Shown in pieces: positions 17,564-25,798 of a DNA stretch of 46,784 bases. The notes below the pieces were generated by a model, which did no database searches, had not been told where the DNA came from, and worked only from the letters and a program-made list of their open reading frames with translations. Numbering within the stretch: the stretch's first letter is position 1; every line of letters begins with the position of its first letter. Both the position numbers and the translations under genes were made by a program. Where the stretch lies: assembly GCA_902806175.1 (NCBI GenBank), contig CADCVQ010000155.1, forward strand, positions 1 through 46,784, read 5' to 3'. Source of the DNA: an uncultured Solirubrobacteraceae bacterium. GTDB taxonomy: Bacteria; Actinomycetota; Thermoleophilia; Solirubrobacterales; Solirubrobacteraceae.

Positions 17564-18373
17564 GTGACATCTCGCCGGACGAAATTCGCTGTGCTCGGCG
17601 TGGTCGCGCTCACGCTGGCCGGCTGCGGCGGCAGCGACGCCCCGTGCACCGCGGCACCCGGTGCGGCGCCCGGCAGCGTGGAGGCCCCCGCCGACTGCGC
17701 CGTGAGCGCCGTGGTCGCCGTCGATGCGACCGGCGCGCTGCAGGATCGCGCGCTGGCGCGCGACGTCGGCTCGGCGGCGCTGCGAGCGGCCGAGCACACG
17801 ATCACCGCGGGCGGGCACCTGCGGCTGGTCGTGTTCGCCGGCGACGCGAACTCCGTCGAGGTCATCTACGACGACGAGGTACCGACCCTCGAGGAGCTCG
17901 ACGAGACGCGCCGCGGGCCGATGGAGCAGGATCTGCGCGCCGCGCTGGGCGAAACGCTCGACAGCGCGCTCGGCGTCAGCCGCGCCGACCGGGCCCTGAC
18001 CGCGCGTGTCCGCACGCTGACGCGCGGCGGCACGTCGGACATCGCCCGCGCCGTTCGCAACGCGCTGCAGACGCTGCAGCAGCGCTCCGGCGCCGCGGCG
18101 ATGACGCTCGTCTCCGACGGCGTCCAGGCCAGCGACCAGCTCATGCTCGCGCGCCGGATGCAGGCGGGCGATCCGCGCGAGCGCCTGGGCGCGCAGCTGG
18201 GCGACCTGCTCGGCAGCGCGGATGGCGTGGAGGTGCTGCAGGCCGTCGGCCTCGGGCGGCTGCCCGACCGCGTCAACCAGAGCGCGCGCCGCACCGACGA
18301 CCTCGTCCAGATCTGGAAGACCGCCTGCGAGCAGACCGGCGCGGCGAGCTGCGCTACGACGACAGAGCTATGA
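17564..18373 (+). CDS. Lipoprotein with VWA-like domain (first gene of an unknown envelope operon)
   Basis: 269 residues from a GTG start. A lipoprotein signal peptide ends in TLAGC (Cys21). The rest reads as a von Willebrand A-like fold: AVSAVVAVDATGALQD opens with a MIDAS-like D54-x-T56 (the third position is Ala instead of Ser), the third ligand can be Thr157 in RGGTSDIARAV, and Asp185 in TLVSDGVQASD fits the fourth motif. Such domains bind metal and protein ligands outside the membrane. No family name comes to mind. It is followed after 24 bp by a four-TM protein and then a third gene that overlaps, so I infer an operon. Confidence 0.7.
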   Translation: MTSRRTKFAVLGVVALTLAGCGGSDAPCTAAPGAAPGSVEAPADCAVSAVVAVDATGALQDRALARDVGSAALRAAEHTITAGGHLRLVVFAGDANSVEVIYDDEVPTLEELDETRRGPMEQDLRAALGETLDSALGVSRADRALTARVRTLTRGGTSDIARAVRNALQTLQQRSGAAAMTLVSDGVQASDQLMLARRMQAGDPRERLGAQLGDLLGSADGVEVLQAVGLGRLPDRVNQSARRTDDLVQIWKTACEQTGAASCATTTEL

Positions 18374-18397
18374 GCCGCCACGGCTGAGGAGCACCGG

Positions 18398-19759
18398 ATG
18401 AAGCCAGACGATTCCCAGCAGGATCAGATCTCGGACCTGCCGCCGCCTCTGCTGTCGATCCCCGACGTCGGCGAGCCGGCAGAGGCGCCCGCCGAGGCCG
18501 AGCGCCCGATCGCCGACGGCACGCTGCCGGCCCCCGACCTGGCGGACGAGGGGCGGCGCACGCAGGCCGGTCATCCGCGCGACGACGCCGACCGCGTCCG
18601 CGGGACGATCGTCTCGGAGAGCATCGCTCAGCACGCCGACCACGCCATCGGCTCGCGCCTGGGCCCGCTGATGGAGCGCGCCGTCCGCGTGCGCACGCTC
18701 GACGACGACCTCATCGAGGCCACGACGGCCGCCGAGCAGATCTCGACACCGCCCGGCGAGGCGCCGCCCGCGCCGCCGCCGACGACGATGCGCGGACGGC
18801 TGGGAGCCCGCATGGCCGCCGGCGGCGGGTTGCTGGCGCTGTTCTTCGCCGTCGGCATCGCCGAGGCGCTGTTCGCCTATGACGGCTTCCGCGAGCTCGC
18901 GCGCTTCCGGGAGAGCGATCCGGCGCTGCTGCGCGAGGGCGCCCCCGCCTTGTCGGCGATCGTCATCGCCCTGCTCATCGCCGTCGGGCAGAAGGCCGTC
19001 GGCAAGAACCTGCGCCTCGCGCACGCAACGGACCCGCACCCGCCCGCCGAGGGGCGCCGGCCGCTGCTGGAGCGGGACCTACCGGGCACCGCGCGCTACG
19101 CGATCGCACTGGCGATCATCATCACCGGCCTCGGGCTGTGGTACGGCGTGCAGAGCGCACGCACGACCGCAAACAACGCCGCCGCCGCCCGCCAGCAGGC
19201 CAATCAGGCCGCCGGCGCACGCGGTTCTGCCGCCCAGCGCCTGACGCAGAACACCCAGCCGTCGGCGAGCGAGCCCGGCGTGTACTTCCTCGTGTCGGCG
19301 TCGGTGTTCCTGCTCGGCATCGGCGTGGCGTACCTGCTTGTCGATCCGCTGCGCGAGGCGCGCGAGCGCCAGCGCCGCCGCGACGCCGGGACGATCGAGC
19401 ATCGCGATCGCGTGCGCGCCGAGCTCGCATCGGAGGTCGGCGCGCTGGTCGCCCAGCGCGCGGAGATCGCGACCACCGTCGCCAACGCCAAGCGCCAGAT
19501 GCACCAGGAGGCCGTGCTGCACCCGCAGGTCGCCTTCCTGCAGCGCGCCGACGAGCTTCCGCATCTCTACGGCACGTGGAGCGCGCGCTCCGAGGAGCCC
19601 CTGCGCGGCGTGCCGGAGGTCGGCGAGGCGCATCACGCGCAGGCCGATCTGGCGCGGACCGGCGGGCTGACGGTCCCCGACAAGCTCGCCGACGTCGACG
19701 CGCTGATCGCGGAACTGCTCGGCCGCAACCTCGCGGGCCCCAAGAGCCGGCCCGAGTGA
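18398..19759 (+). CDS. Four-TM membrane protein of unknown function with acidic N terminus and coiled-coil tail
   Basis: 453 residues; GAGGAG lies about ten bases before the ATG. Residues 1-130 are acidic and Pro-rich, probably disordered and cytoplasmic. Membrane segments: about 140-161, 185-200, 232-250 and 294-316. Between TM3 and TM4 is an Ala/Gln-rich loop (ANNAAAARQQANQAAGARGS). After TM4 comes a basic stop-transfer (REARERQRRRDAG) and an Ala/Glu-rich helical stretch, then HPQVAFLQRADELPHLYGTW. I recognise no family. It sits between the VWA-like lipoprotein and the one-TM protein and probably forms the membrane core of their complex. Confidence 0.65.
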   Translation: MKPDDSQQDQISDLPPPLLSIPDVGEPAEAPAEAERPIADGTLPAPDLADEGRRTQAGHPRDDADRVRGTIVSESIAQHADHAIGSRLGPLMERAVRVRTLDDDLIEATTAAEQISTPPGEAPPAPPPTTMRGRLGARMAAGGGLLALFFAVGIAEALFAYDGFRELARFRESDPALLREGAPALSAIVIALLIAVGQKAVGKNLRLAHATDPHPPAEGRRPLLERDLPGTARYAIALAIIITGLGLWYGVQSARTTANNAAAARQQANQAAGARGSAAQRLTQNTQPSASEPGVYFLVSASVFLLGIGVAYLLVDPLREARERQRRRDAGTIEHRDRVRAELASEVGALVAQRAEIATTVANAKRQMHQEAVLHPQVAFLQRADELPHLYGTWSARSEEPLRGVPEVGEAHHAQADLARTGGLTVPDKLADVDALIAELLGRNLAGPKSRPE

Positions 19760-20778
19760 GCGGGCCGCGCCAGCCGTCGGGGCGGCGCGCCGCAGCAGGC
19801 CCGCGCGCGCCCGCAGCAGCCCGTCGCACGCGCGGCACGACAGGCTCCGGCCGCGCGTCGCATCCGCCGCTCCGCGCGGGCAGCGATCCAGAACGCGAGC
19901 CCGGCGCCGCCGACGAGCAGGTCGCGCCGGCGCCCGAGCTGTCGACCTGGCAGCTGCTGCTGCACCAGTTCGACGCCTTCCTGCGCGATCCGCGGCTGAC
20001 CAACGCGCTGCGGGCGTCCATGGCGAACCTGTCGGCCGGCGTACGCGGCCTCGGAGCAGCGACGCGCGAGGCGCTCAGGCAGATGGCGCTCGCCCTGCGC
20101 CGCATCCGCGTGCCGTTTCCGCGCCGCCTGCTGCTCGCCCTGCTGGCGCTGGCCCTGCCGCTCGCGCTGCTGGCCCTGCTGAGCTCATCTGACGAGCGCA
20201 GTACCCGCAGCGCGACAGAACAGCGCCCACCCGCGGCCGAAGCCGATGGCGGCCTGTCGCTGCCGGGCGTCGGGATGCCGGACCTGCTGCCCGCGCCGGC
20301 GAAGGTGCCGCGGGTGCGCGTCGCGCTCGTCCTGGACCCGAACAGCTACGACCCGGCGGCGCTGCGCGGCGAGCTGCGGGCGCTGGGCACATGGCTCGCC
20401 GACAACCACGCGCCGGGCACGCGCGTCTCGCTGATCGATGCCGCCAGCGGCCGCGCGAGCGCTCCGCTGCGCGCGGCGCAACTCGCGACCGCTCGCGCCG
20501 CGCGCCCGCGGCCGAGCACGAAGGCCGCGATCCGCTCGGCGTTCGCGCGCCAGAAGCGCCGGCGCCTGCTCGTCACGCTCGGCGCGGCGGTGACGCCGCC
20601 GGGCCGGGCGACCACGTTGGCCGTCGACACCCGCCGCGGCGCCGGCGCGGGATCGGCCACTGCGCTGCGGCGCGGGCGACGGTCGCGCGTGACGATCGAC
20701 GAGCGGCGACCGAACGCGCTCGCGGCGAACGTCGCACGGGCGATCATGGCGATCTCCGGCCAGCGCGAGCGGCGCTGA
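19756..20778 (+). CDS. One-TM protein with a basic N terminus and an outer alpha/beta domain, third gene of the unknown operon
   Basis: 340 residues from the GTG at 19756, which overlaps the previous stop (GTGA), indicating translational coupling. Residues 1-50 are Arg/Ala/Pro-rich; helices such as STWQLLLHQFDAFLRDPRL precede one membrane segment at about 122-144. The outer part starts RVRVALVLDPNSYDPAALRG and continues GTWLADNHAPGTRVSLID and RRRLLVTLGAA, alternating strands and helices like a Rossmann or VWA-type fold, but without a MIDAS DxSxS. I infer that it partners the VWA-like lipoprotein outside the membrane. The function is unknown. Confidence 0.65.
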   Translation: MSGPRQPSGRRAAAGPRAPAAARRTRGTTGSGRASHPPLRAGSDPEREPGAADEQVAPAPELSTWQLLLHQFDAFLRDPRLTNALRASMANLSAGVRGLGAATREALRQMALALRRIRVPFPRRLLLALLALALPLALLALLSSSDERSTRSATEQRPPAAEADGGLSLPGVGMPDLLPAPAKVPRVRVALVLDPNSYDPAALRGELRALGTWLADNHAPGTRVSLIDAASGRASAPLRAAQLATARAARPRPSTKAAIRSAFARQKRRRLLVTLGAAVTPPGRATTLAVDTRRGAGAGSATALRRGRRSRVTIDERRPNALAANVARAIMAISGQRERR

Positions 20779-20785
20779 CGCTGTC

Positions 20786-21013
20786 TCAGCCCGAAGGCTC
20801 GGGCGGAAGCGGCTGCGGATTGAGCGCGACGGCGTCGACGAACGACTGAAAGATCTCCTGGAAGCGCGGCGGGAGCGGCTGCGGATTGAGCGCGACGGCG
20901 TCGATCACCGACAGCAGGATGCCCTGGGTTCGCTCGTCGGAGAGGCTGTCGGTGAGCCCGCGGATCTCCTCGAGGATCGCGCTGTCGCTGCTGGCGTCTG
21001 CAGAACCCGTCAT
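20786..21013 (-). CDS. Small protein with two ALNPQPLPP motifs
   Basis: 75 residues. An acidic helical start (SDSAILEEIRGLTDSLSDER) is followed by two copies of a module: IDAVALNPQPLPP and VDAVALNPQPLPP, the second ending four residues before the stop. The repeat is nearly identical in DNA too (about 28 bases within 20813-20841 and 20873-20901), implying recent duplication. GGGGAGGG lies about ten bases before the ATG, so it is translated well. I have seen the NPQPLPP motif in small uncharacterised proteins of diverse bacteria, with no function known to me. It converges with the VWA-like operon, seven bases apart. Confidence 0.75.
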   Translation of the reverse strand: MTGSADASSDSAILEEIRGLTDSLSDERTQGILLSVIDAVALNPQPLPPRFQEIFQSFVDAVALNPQPLPPEPSG

Positions 21014-21072
21014 GTGTGGCGACCCTCCCCGGTTGTTGTGAGAGCTGTCCTATCCGACCCGCCCGGGCCGCG

Positions 21073-21534
21073 TCAAGCGGCGCGCCGGTCCGCGAGCCGG
21101 TCGAGCAGCGCGATCTGGCCCGGCACGATCCTGCGCTTCGCGGTCTCGAGGTCACACCACGCGACGCGGTCGACCTCCGGGAACGCCTGGATGCGGCCCG
21201 AGCGCGGCGGCCACTGCATCTCGAACGTCCCCGGTCGCAGCCGCGCCGGGTCGAAGTCGCCCTCGACGGCGAACGCGACGACGACCTTGCCGGCCTTCTG
21301 GCGGATCTCGCCGAGCTCGAGCAGCGCGCCCTGCGGCGGCGCGTGCCCGAGCTCCTCCTCGAACTCGCGCAGGGCCGCCGCCAGCGGCTGCTCGCCGTCC
21401 TGCAGCTCGCCCTTCGGAATCGACCACGCGCCCTCGTCCTTGCGCGCCCAGAAAGGCCCGCCCATGTGCCCGAGCAGGACCTGCAGCACGCCCGCGCGCT
21501 CGCGAAACACGATCAGGCCGGCGGACGTCTTCAT
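21073..21534 (-). CDS. NUDIX hydrolase
   Basis: 153 residues from the ATG at 21534 (MKTSAGLIVFRERAG); an upstream start at 21588 would add an unconserved basic leader. The NUDIX box GELQDGEQPLAAALREFEEE (about 42-61) contains the metal-binding REFEEE core. Upstream WARKDEGAWSIPKGE is typical of small NTP or dinucleotide pyrophosphohydrolases of the AP4A/MutT group that carry the SIPKGE element. It cleaves a nucleoside diphosphate linked to another moiety; the exact substrate is not readable. Confidence 0.88.
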   Translation of the reverse strand: MKTSAGLIVFRERAGVLQVLLGHMGGPFWARKDEGAWSIPKGELQDGEQPLAAALREFEEELGHAPPQGALLELGEIRQKAGKVVVAFAVEGDFDPARLRPGTFEMQWPPRSGRIQAFPEVDRVAWCDLETAKRRIVPGQIALLDRLADRRAA

Positions 21535-21668
21535 CACAATCGAGTGTCGCAGCCGCACGCGCCTGCTGACGCGGCCGCCGGCCGGCACCGCACCTGCGCC
21601 AGGTCCGAGCTCGCTCGCGCCGGCACACCGCCGACGTATCCAATGACCTGAATGTCCACTACGCTGGC

Positions 21669-22379
21669 ATGCTGTATGGGGGAAGGGCGGTGAAGGTCGA
21701 ACACCTCGCGCCGGGCGCGTCCCGCCCCGTGACGCTTCAGGCGATCCTGCGTGCCGAAGCCACGAAGCTCCCGTTCCTCGTCGTCTCCCCCGCGAGCGAA
21801 GGCCAGCGCATCGTCATCCTCGAGGCCGTCGACGAGGCCCTGTGGATCGGCCGCAGCCCCGACTGCCACATCCCGCTCGAAGGCGACCGGCTGGCCTCTC
21901 GAACCCACGCCGGGCTCGTGCGCACAGGCGGCGACTGGGCGATCGCCGACGACGGACTCTCCCTCAACGGGACGTTCGTGGGCGCCGACCGCGTCGTCGG
22001 CCGCCGGCGCCTGCAGGACGGCGACGTCGTCTCCGTCGGGGAGTCGACCCTCGGGTTTCGCGCGGCGCGCACGGGCGCGGTTGCGAACAAGACGGTCGCG
22101 GGCGACCGCCTGCCGGCCCGCCCCGACGTCACCCCCGCACAGCAGCGGGTGCTCGTGGCGCTGTGCCGACCGCTGCTCGGCGATCCGCCCGGGTCGTTGC
22201 CGGCCTCCAACCGGCAGATCGCGGAGGAGCTCTGCCTCTCGGAGGACGCGGTGCGCACGCACCTGAAGGCGCTCTTCGAGCGCGCGCGGGTGGGCGCGGT
22301 CGCCCAGGGCGCGAAGCGGGTTCGTCTCGCCGAAGTCGCGCTCGCCACAGGCCTCGTCGCCCGCCACGACGTCGAGTAG
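21669..22379 (+). CDS. FHA-domain protein with C-terminal winged-helix/LuxR-like DNA-binding region
   Basis: 236 residues. The FHA domain spans about 45-125, with ALWIGRSPDCHIPL, the phosphothreonine-binding Arg/Ser elements and SLNGTFVGADRVVGRRRLQDGD. A helix-turn-helix follows: LPASNRQIAEELCLSEDAVRTHLKALFERA, then VRLAEVAL. FHA-HTH proteins link Ser/Thr kinase signalling to transcription in actinobacteria. No kinase is nearby. It is directly upstream of the two cell-wall enzyme genes (122 bp gap), so it may regulate them. An internal GTG at residue 8 is an alternative start. Confidence 0.85.
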   Translation: MLYGGRAVKVEHLAPGASRPVTLQAILRAEATKLPFLVVSPASEGQRIVILEAVDEALWIGRSPDCHIPLEGDRLASRTHAGLVRTGGDWAIADDGLSLNGTFVGADRVVGRRRLQDGDVVSVGESTLGFRAARTGAVANKTVAGDRLPARPDVTPAQQRVLVALCRPLLGDPPGSLPASNRQIAEELCLSEDAVRTHLKALFERARVGAVAQGAKRVRLAEVALATGLVARHDVE

Positions 22380-22500
22380 CCGCTGCAGGGGGTGGTGCGA
22401 ACCACCGCGGGCGGGGGTGGGAGGGTCGGCTGCACGGGCGCAAGCTGGCGGGGTCAGCAACCCCAGCCGGCCGATCGGCCGGAGAAGGCAGGAACACACC

Positions 22501-23460
22501 ATGCGCACGACGCAGCGAGCCGTCCTCAGCACGATCGCCCTCGCGGCGGCGCTCCTCGGGACCGCAGCGACCTCCGCCTCCGCCCTCGAGATCACCGCGT
22601 GCCCCGACGAGGGGCGGCTCGACTGGGCGAAGGTCCAGCTCTTCGCGGGAGCCAACTGCTCCGGCGGTCAGATGGTCGTCAAGGCCGCCGACCCCAGCCC
22701 GGACCGCCCGAACTTCGTGTCGTTCACGAACTTCGACGGCAGGCAGTACAACGTCGACAATTCCCGTTCGTCGCTGCGGCTCGCCCCCGGGACCTGCGTG
22801 CGCTTCTACGACGGCGCCAACTACACGGGGACCGCCTCCACGGACATCTGCGCGAGGGACCGCCCACTCGAGTGGGATCTGCAGCGCTTCGACAACCGCG
22901 CCTCCTCGATGCGCGTGTTCGCGCTGCCCGGCGCCGGCGCCCCGGTGCCCGTCCCGGTGCCGCAGCCGGCTGCGGCACCCCCCGCCAGCCCCGCGGCGGA
23001 CCGCGCGACGGCCTGGGCTGAATCGAAGGTCGGCATGCGCGAGTGCACGCCCGAGCAGACGGGCTGGGTGCGGGCCTACAACCGCTCCTGGAGCTGCCAC
23101 ACCTATTGGTGCGGGATCTTCGTCTTCAATGCATACAGGAGCGCCGGCGCGCCGCTCAGGGGCGGGTACGCCTCGACCGAGTGGATCCACGACTCCGCGA
23201 CGGCCGGTCGCAACGGCCTGAGCGTGGTGCCGCTTGACCAGGTCCGCCGCGGCGACCTCGTGCTCATGTACACGCGCAGGGTCGCGAGCAGCCGGGATGT
23301 CGGCCACGTCGGCATCGCACGCGGCCCGGTCAACAACGGCACGATCCCGACCGTCGAAGGCAACATCTCGAACAAGGTCGTACTGAAGGAGCGCTCGATC
23401 ACCGCGCGCTATAACAGCGCCCACAAGCTCGTCGTCCTCGTCGCCCGCGTCGGGGTCTGA
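22501..23460 (+). CDS. Secreted cysteine peptidase/amidase (CHAP-like) with N-terminal crystallin/I36-like domain
   Basis: 319 residues from the ATG at 22501, preceded by GGAGAAGGCAGG. A signal peptide ends near ATSASA (about residue 27). Residues 40-142 form a two-motif beta-gamma-crystallin or peptidase-inhibitor I36-like domain (AKVQLFAGANCSGGQ, FVSFTNFDGRQYNV, TCVRFYDGANYTG). After a Pro/Ala/Val linker (145-165) comes a CHAP/NlpC-like domain with the nucleophile in TYWCGIFVFNAY (Cys204), His in DVGHVGIA (His269) and VEGNIS. It should cleave amide bonds in peptidoglycan stems. Two bases separate it from a paralogue sharing its N-terminal domain. Confidence 0.82.
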   Translation: MRTTQRAVLSTIALAAALLGTAATSASALEITACPDEGRLDWAKVQLFAGANCSGGQMVVKAADPSPDRPNFVSFTNFDGRQYNVDNSRSSLRLAPGTCVRFYDGANYTGTASTDICARDRPLEWDLQRFDNRASSMRVFALPGAGAPVPVPVPQPAAAPPASPAADRATAWAESKVGMRECTPEQTGWVRAYNRSWSCHTYWCGIFVFNAYRSAGAPLRGGYASTEWIHDSATAGRNGLSVVPLDQVRRGDLVLMYTRRVASSRDVGHVGIARGPVNNGTIPTVEGNISNKVVLKERSITARYNSAHKLVVLVARVGV

Positions 23461-23462
23461 GC

Positions 23463-24422
23463 ATGCGCCGCTCGCTCCTGATCGCGCTCGCCATGGGCGC
23501 CACCACCCTGCTTGCGCCCACAGCGGCGCAAGCAGGCGAGGCCGCGGCGTGCCCCGCCGCGACGAAGCTCTCCTTCGCCCGCGTGCAGCTCTTCGTGGGT
23601 GCCTCCTGCTCGGGCGGCCAGGTCGTCATCCGAGCCGATGACTCAAACCCCGACCGGCCGGACTTCTCGCGCTTCGTGAACTTCGACGGCAGGACCTACA
23701 ACGTCGAGAACTCGCGCTCGTCGCTGCTGATCGCCAATGGCACGTGCGTGCGGCTGCACGACGGGCGCGGCTTCACCGGCCTCGCCTCGACGGACATCTG
23801 CGCGATCGGGCGCGACCTCGGCTGGAATCTCGCCCGGTTCGACGACCGGACGAGCTCGATGCGGGTGTTCGCGGCCCAGGGCGCCGCACCGCTCCCAGCG
23901 CCTGCGCCGGTGCCCGCGCCCGCCCCGTCCGCGGCGCTGGAGCCCAATCCCGCGCCGTTCTCGAGCAGGGAGGACTTCATCGCCCGCTCGGCGCCACTGG
24001 CGCAGGCGACCCAGCGGGAGTTCGGGGTGCCCGCGTCGATCACGCTCGGCCAGGCCGCGCTCGAGTCCGGCTGGGGCGCGCACACCGTCGGTCCCGCGAA
24101 GAACTACTTCGGGATCAAGTGCGGAGTCGGCCCGGCCCGGATCGCGTTCGGCTGCCTGGCGCGGCCGACGCGCGAGTGCGGGCGCGGCGGGTGCCGGACG
24201 GTCAGGCAGTCGTTTCGCATGTACCGGTCGATGCTCGACTCCTTCCGCGACCACGGCGAGCTGCTGCGCCGCAAGTACCCGCGCGCGATGGGCGTGTCCG
24301 GCGACCCGCGGGCGTTCGCGCGGGAGCTCAAGCGCGGGGGCTACGCGACCGATCCCGACTACGTCTCAAAGCTCGTCCGGACGATGGACGCCCGCGGGCT
24401 CTACCGGTACGACCTGCGATGA
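23463..24422 (+). CDS. Secreted glucosaminidase (FlgJ/LytG-type) with N-terminal crystallin/I36-like domain
   Basis: 319 residues. A signal peptide ends at TAAQA (about 24). Residues 36-137 repeat the domain of the preceding gene (ARVQLFVGASCSGGQ, FSRFVNFDGRTYNV, STDICAIGRDLGWNL). A Pro/Ala linker (143-165) leads to an endo-beta-N-acetylglucosaminidase domain: FIARSAPLAQATQREFGVP, the catalytic Glu201 in GQAALESGWG, KNYFGIKC, then FRMYRSMLDSFRDHGELLRR. It cuts glycan strands of peptidoglycan, complementing the peptide-cutting neighbour. The two genes form an operon and arose by duplication of the N-terminal domain plus exchange of the catalytic part. Confidence 0.85.
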   Translation: MRRSLLIALAMGATTLLAPTAAQAGEAAACPAATKLSFARVQLFVGASCSGGQVVIRADDSNPDRPDFSRFVNFDGRTYNVENSRSSLLIANGTCVRLHDGRGFTGLASTDICAIGRDLGWNLARFDDRTSSMRVFAAQGAAPLPAPAPVPAPAPSAALEPNPAPFSSREDFIARSAPLAQATQREFGVPASITLGQAALESGWGAHTVGPAKNYFGIKCGVGPARIAFGCLARPTRECGRGGCRTVRQSFRMYRSMLDSFRDHGELLRRKYPRAMGVSGDPRAFARELKRGGYATDPDYVSKLVRTMDARGLYRYDLR

Positions 24423-24703
24423 CCCCGCGGACCGCGCCGGCGGCCCGGTGGCCGCCGGTCGGTTCAACGACGACTGCTGCGACGCCGCCGGCACATCCAG
24501 CAGCGCCGAGGACGAGTACGGGCAGAACTGCGCCCCGCACCCGCGGTGGATCTCGTTGCGGGCGGCGGCCGCGGACATCGCCGGGCGGTACGGACGATGT
24601 GAGATGAAGCGGAGCAAACCCGTCCGCACGGTGAATGTGGCACCGACCGCGGGACGTTCGCGCAAGGAGCGACATCGCAGTGGTCGGCCGGGAAGATGGG
24701 GCG
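24423..24703. other. Spacer between the glucosaminidase and the alpha/beta hydrolase
   Basis: 281 bp. One plus-strand frame reads RFNDDCCDAAGTSSSAEDEY and then PRWISLRAAAADIAGRYGRC, unusually low in Arg for a shadow frame, but it has no clear start and runs on into the next gene in the wrong frame. It could be a gene remnant. Nothing else is visible. Confidence 0.3.
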
Positions 24704-25519
24704 ATGCGACCGCTGCTCAACGCGTTGCTGTACTTCCCGTCGCGGACGATCGAGCAGGCGCCCGCGCAGGCGGGTCTCACCTACTACGAGCTGGATTTCG
24801 CGGCTGCCGACGGCGTGCGCCTGCACGGCTGGTGGATCCCGCGCCGCGCGGCCGCGGCCGGGCACGTCCTGCTGTGCCACGGCAACGCGGGCAACATCGG
24901 CGACCGGGTCCTGCACGCCGCCGTACTCACGGCAGCCGGCTTTGACGTGCTGCTGTTCGATTACCGCGGCTACGGCCACAGCAGCGGCAGGCCCACGGAG
25001 CAGGGGACCTATCGCGACGCGCGCGCGGCACTGACCTGCCTGCTGCGCCGGCCCGACGTCGACCCCGCGCGCGTGCTGTACCTCGGCGAGTCGCTCGGCG
25101 GCGCGGTCGCTCTGGAGCTCGCGATCGCGCACCCGCCGGCGGGGCTCGTGCTGCTGTCAGCGTTCACGAGCATCCGCGCCATGGCCCGCAAGCACTACCC
25201 GCTGATCCCGCGGGCGCTTGTCCCAGACGCCTACCCGAGCCTGCGCCTGATCTCGACACTGCGCGTTGCGGTGCTCGTGCTCCACGGCGAGGACGACGCG
25301 ATCGTGCCGGTCGAGCACGCCACGGCGCTCTTCGACGCCGCGCCCGAGCCGAAGCGGCTGCGGATCGTCCCGCGCGCCGGACACAACGACCTCATCTCGC
25401 AGAGCGGCACGCGGATCGCTCAGGAGATCGCCTCCTGGGCGCCGCGCAGCATGACCCCGCTCACGGGCGAAAGCCAACTCAACCGCGAAGTTCCTTCGAC
25501 GCGGCACCGACCGTCTTGA
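24704..25519 (+). CDS. Alpha/beta hydrolase (bem46/YfhR-like serine hydrolase)
   Basis: 271 residues from the ATG at 24704, with GAAGATGGGG just upstream. The pattern matches the bem46-like family: LLCHGNAGNIGDRV oxyanion loop, VLLFDYRGYGHSSGRP, nucleophile Ser130 in LGESLGGAVALE, Asp198 in LHGEDDAIVP and His227 in PRAGHNDL. The first residues (RPLLNALLYFPSR) may be a short membrane or peripheral anchor. The natural ester or thioester substrate is unknown. Its tail overlaps the convergent small membrane-protein gene by 41 bp. Confidence 0.85.
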   Translation: MRPLLNALLYFPSRTIEQAPAQAGLTYYELDFAAADGVRLHGWWIPRRAAAAGHVLLCHGNAGNIGDRVLHAAVLTAAGFDVLLFDYRGYGHSSGRPTEQGTYRDARAALTCLLRRPDVDPARVLYLGESLGGAVALELAIAHPPAGLVLLSAFTSIRAMARKHYPLIPRALVPDAYPSLRLISTLRVAVLVLHGEDDAIVPVEHATALFDAAPEPKRLRIVPRAGHNDLISQSGTRIAQEIASWAPRSMTPLTGESQLNREVPSTRHRPS

Positions 25520-25682
25520 CGACGTACATCACGGAGAGCGCGAAGAACAGCGCCCCGATCGCCGCCTTGACCTGCTCGCTGCCGAGCGGCGTGCGCTGCG
25601 CGACGGGGTCGGCGACGACGTCGCCGACCTTGCGGCGCCAGCCCTGGAGTCCTGCGGTTCCGATTCGGGTCGCTGATGGCAT
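25479..25682 (-). CDS. Small one-TM membrane protein, unknown
   Basis: 67 residues with AGGAGGA correctly spaced before the ATG, which supports a real gene. A basic amphipathic start (LQGWRRKVGDVVADPVAQRT) precedes one membrane segment, AAIGALFFALSVMYVVKTVG (about 40-59), and a short tail. I recognise no family. It overlaps the end of the hydrolase gene on the other strand. Confidence 0.6.
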   Translation of the reverse strand: MPSATRIGTAGLQGWRRKVGDVVADPVAQRTPLGSEQVKAAIGALFFALSVMYVVKTVGAASKELRG

Positions 25683-25798
25683 GGGTTCCTCCTGCGTCGC
25701 TGTGGGGGCATGGTTCCCGAACAGGCGCCTTTTGATCGCGAGCTCCGGTGGCGGGCACCGCGTCTTCGCCGAAGGGCAGAAGGTGTAGCGTCACGGAT

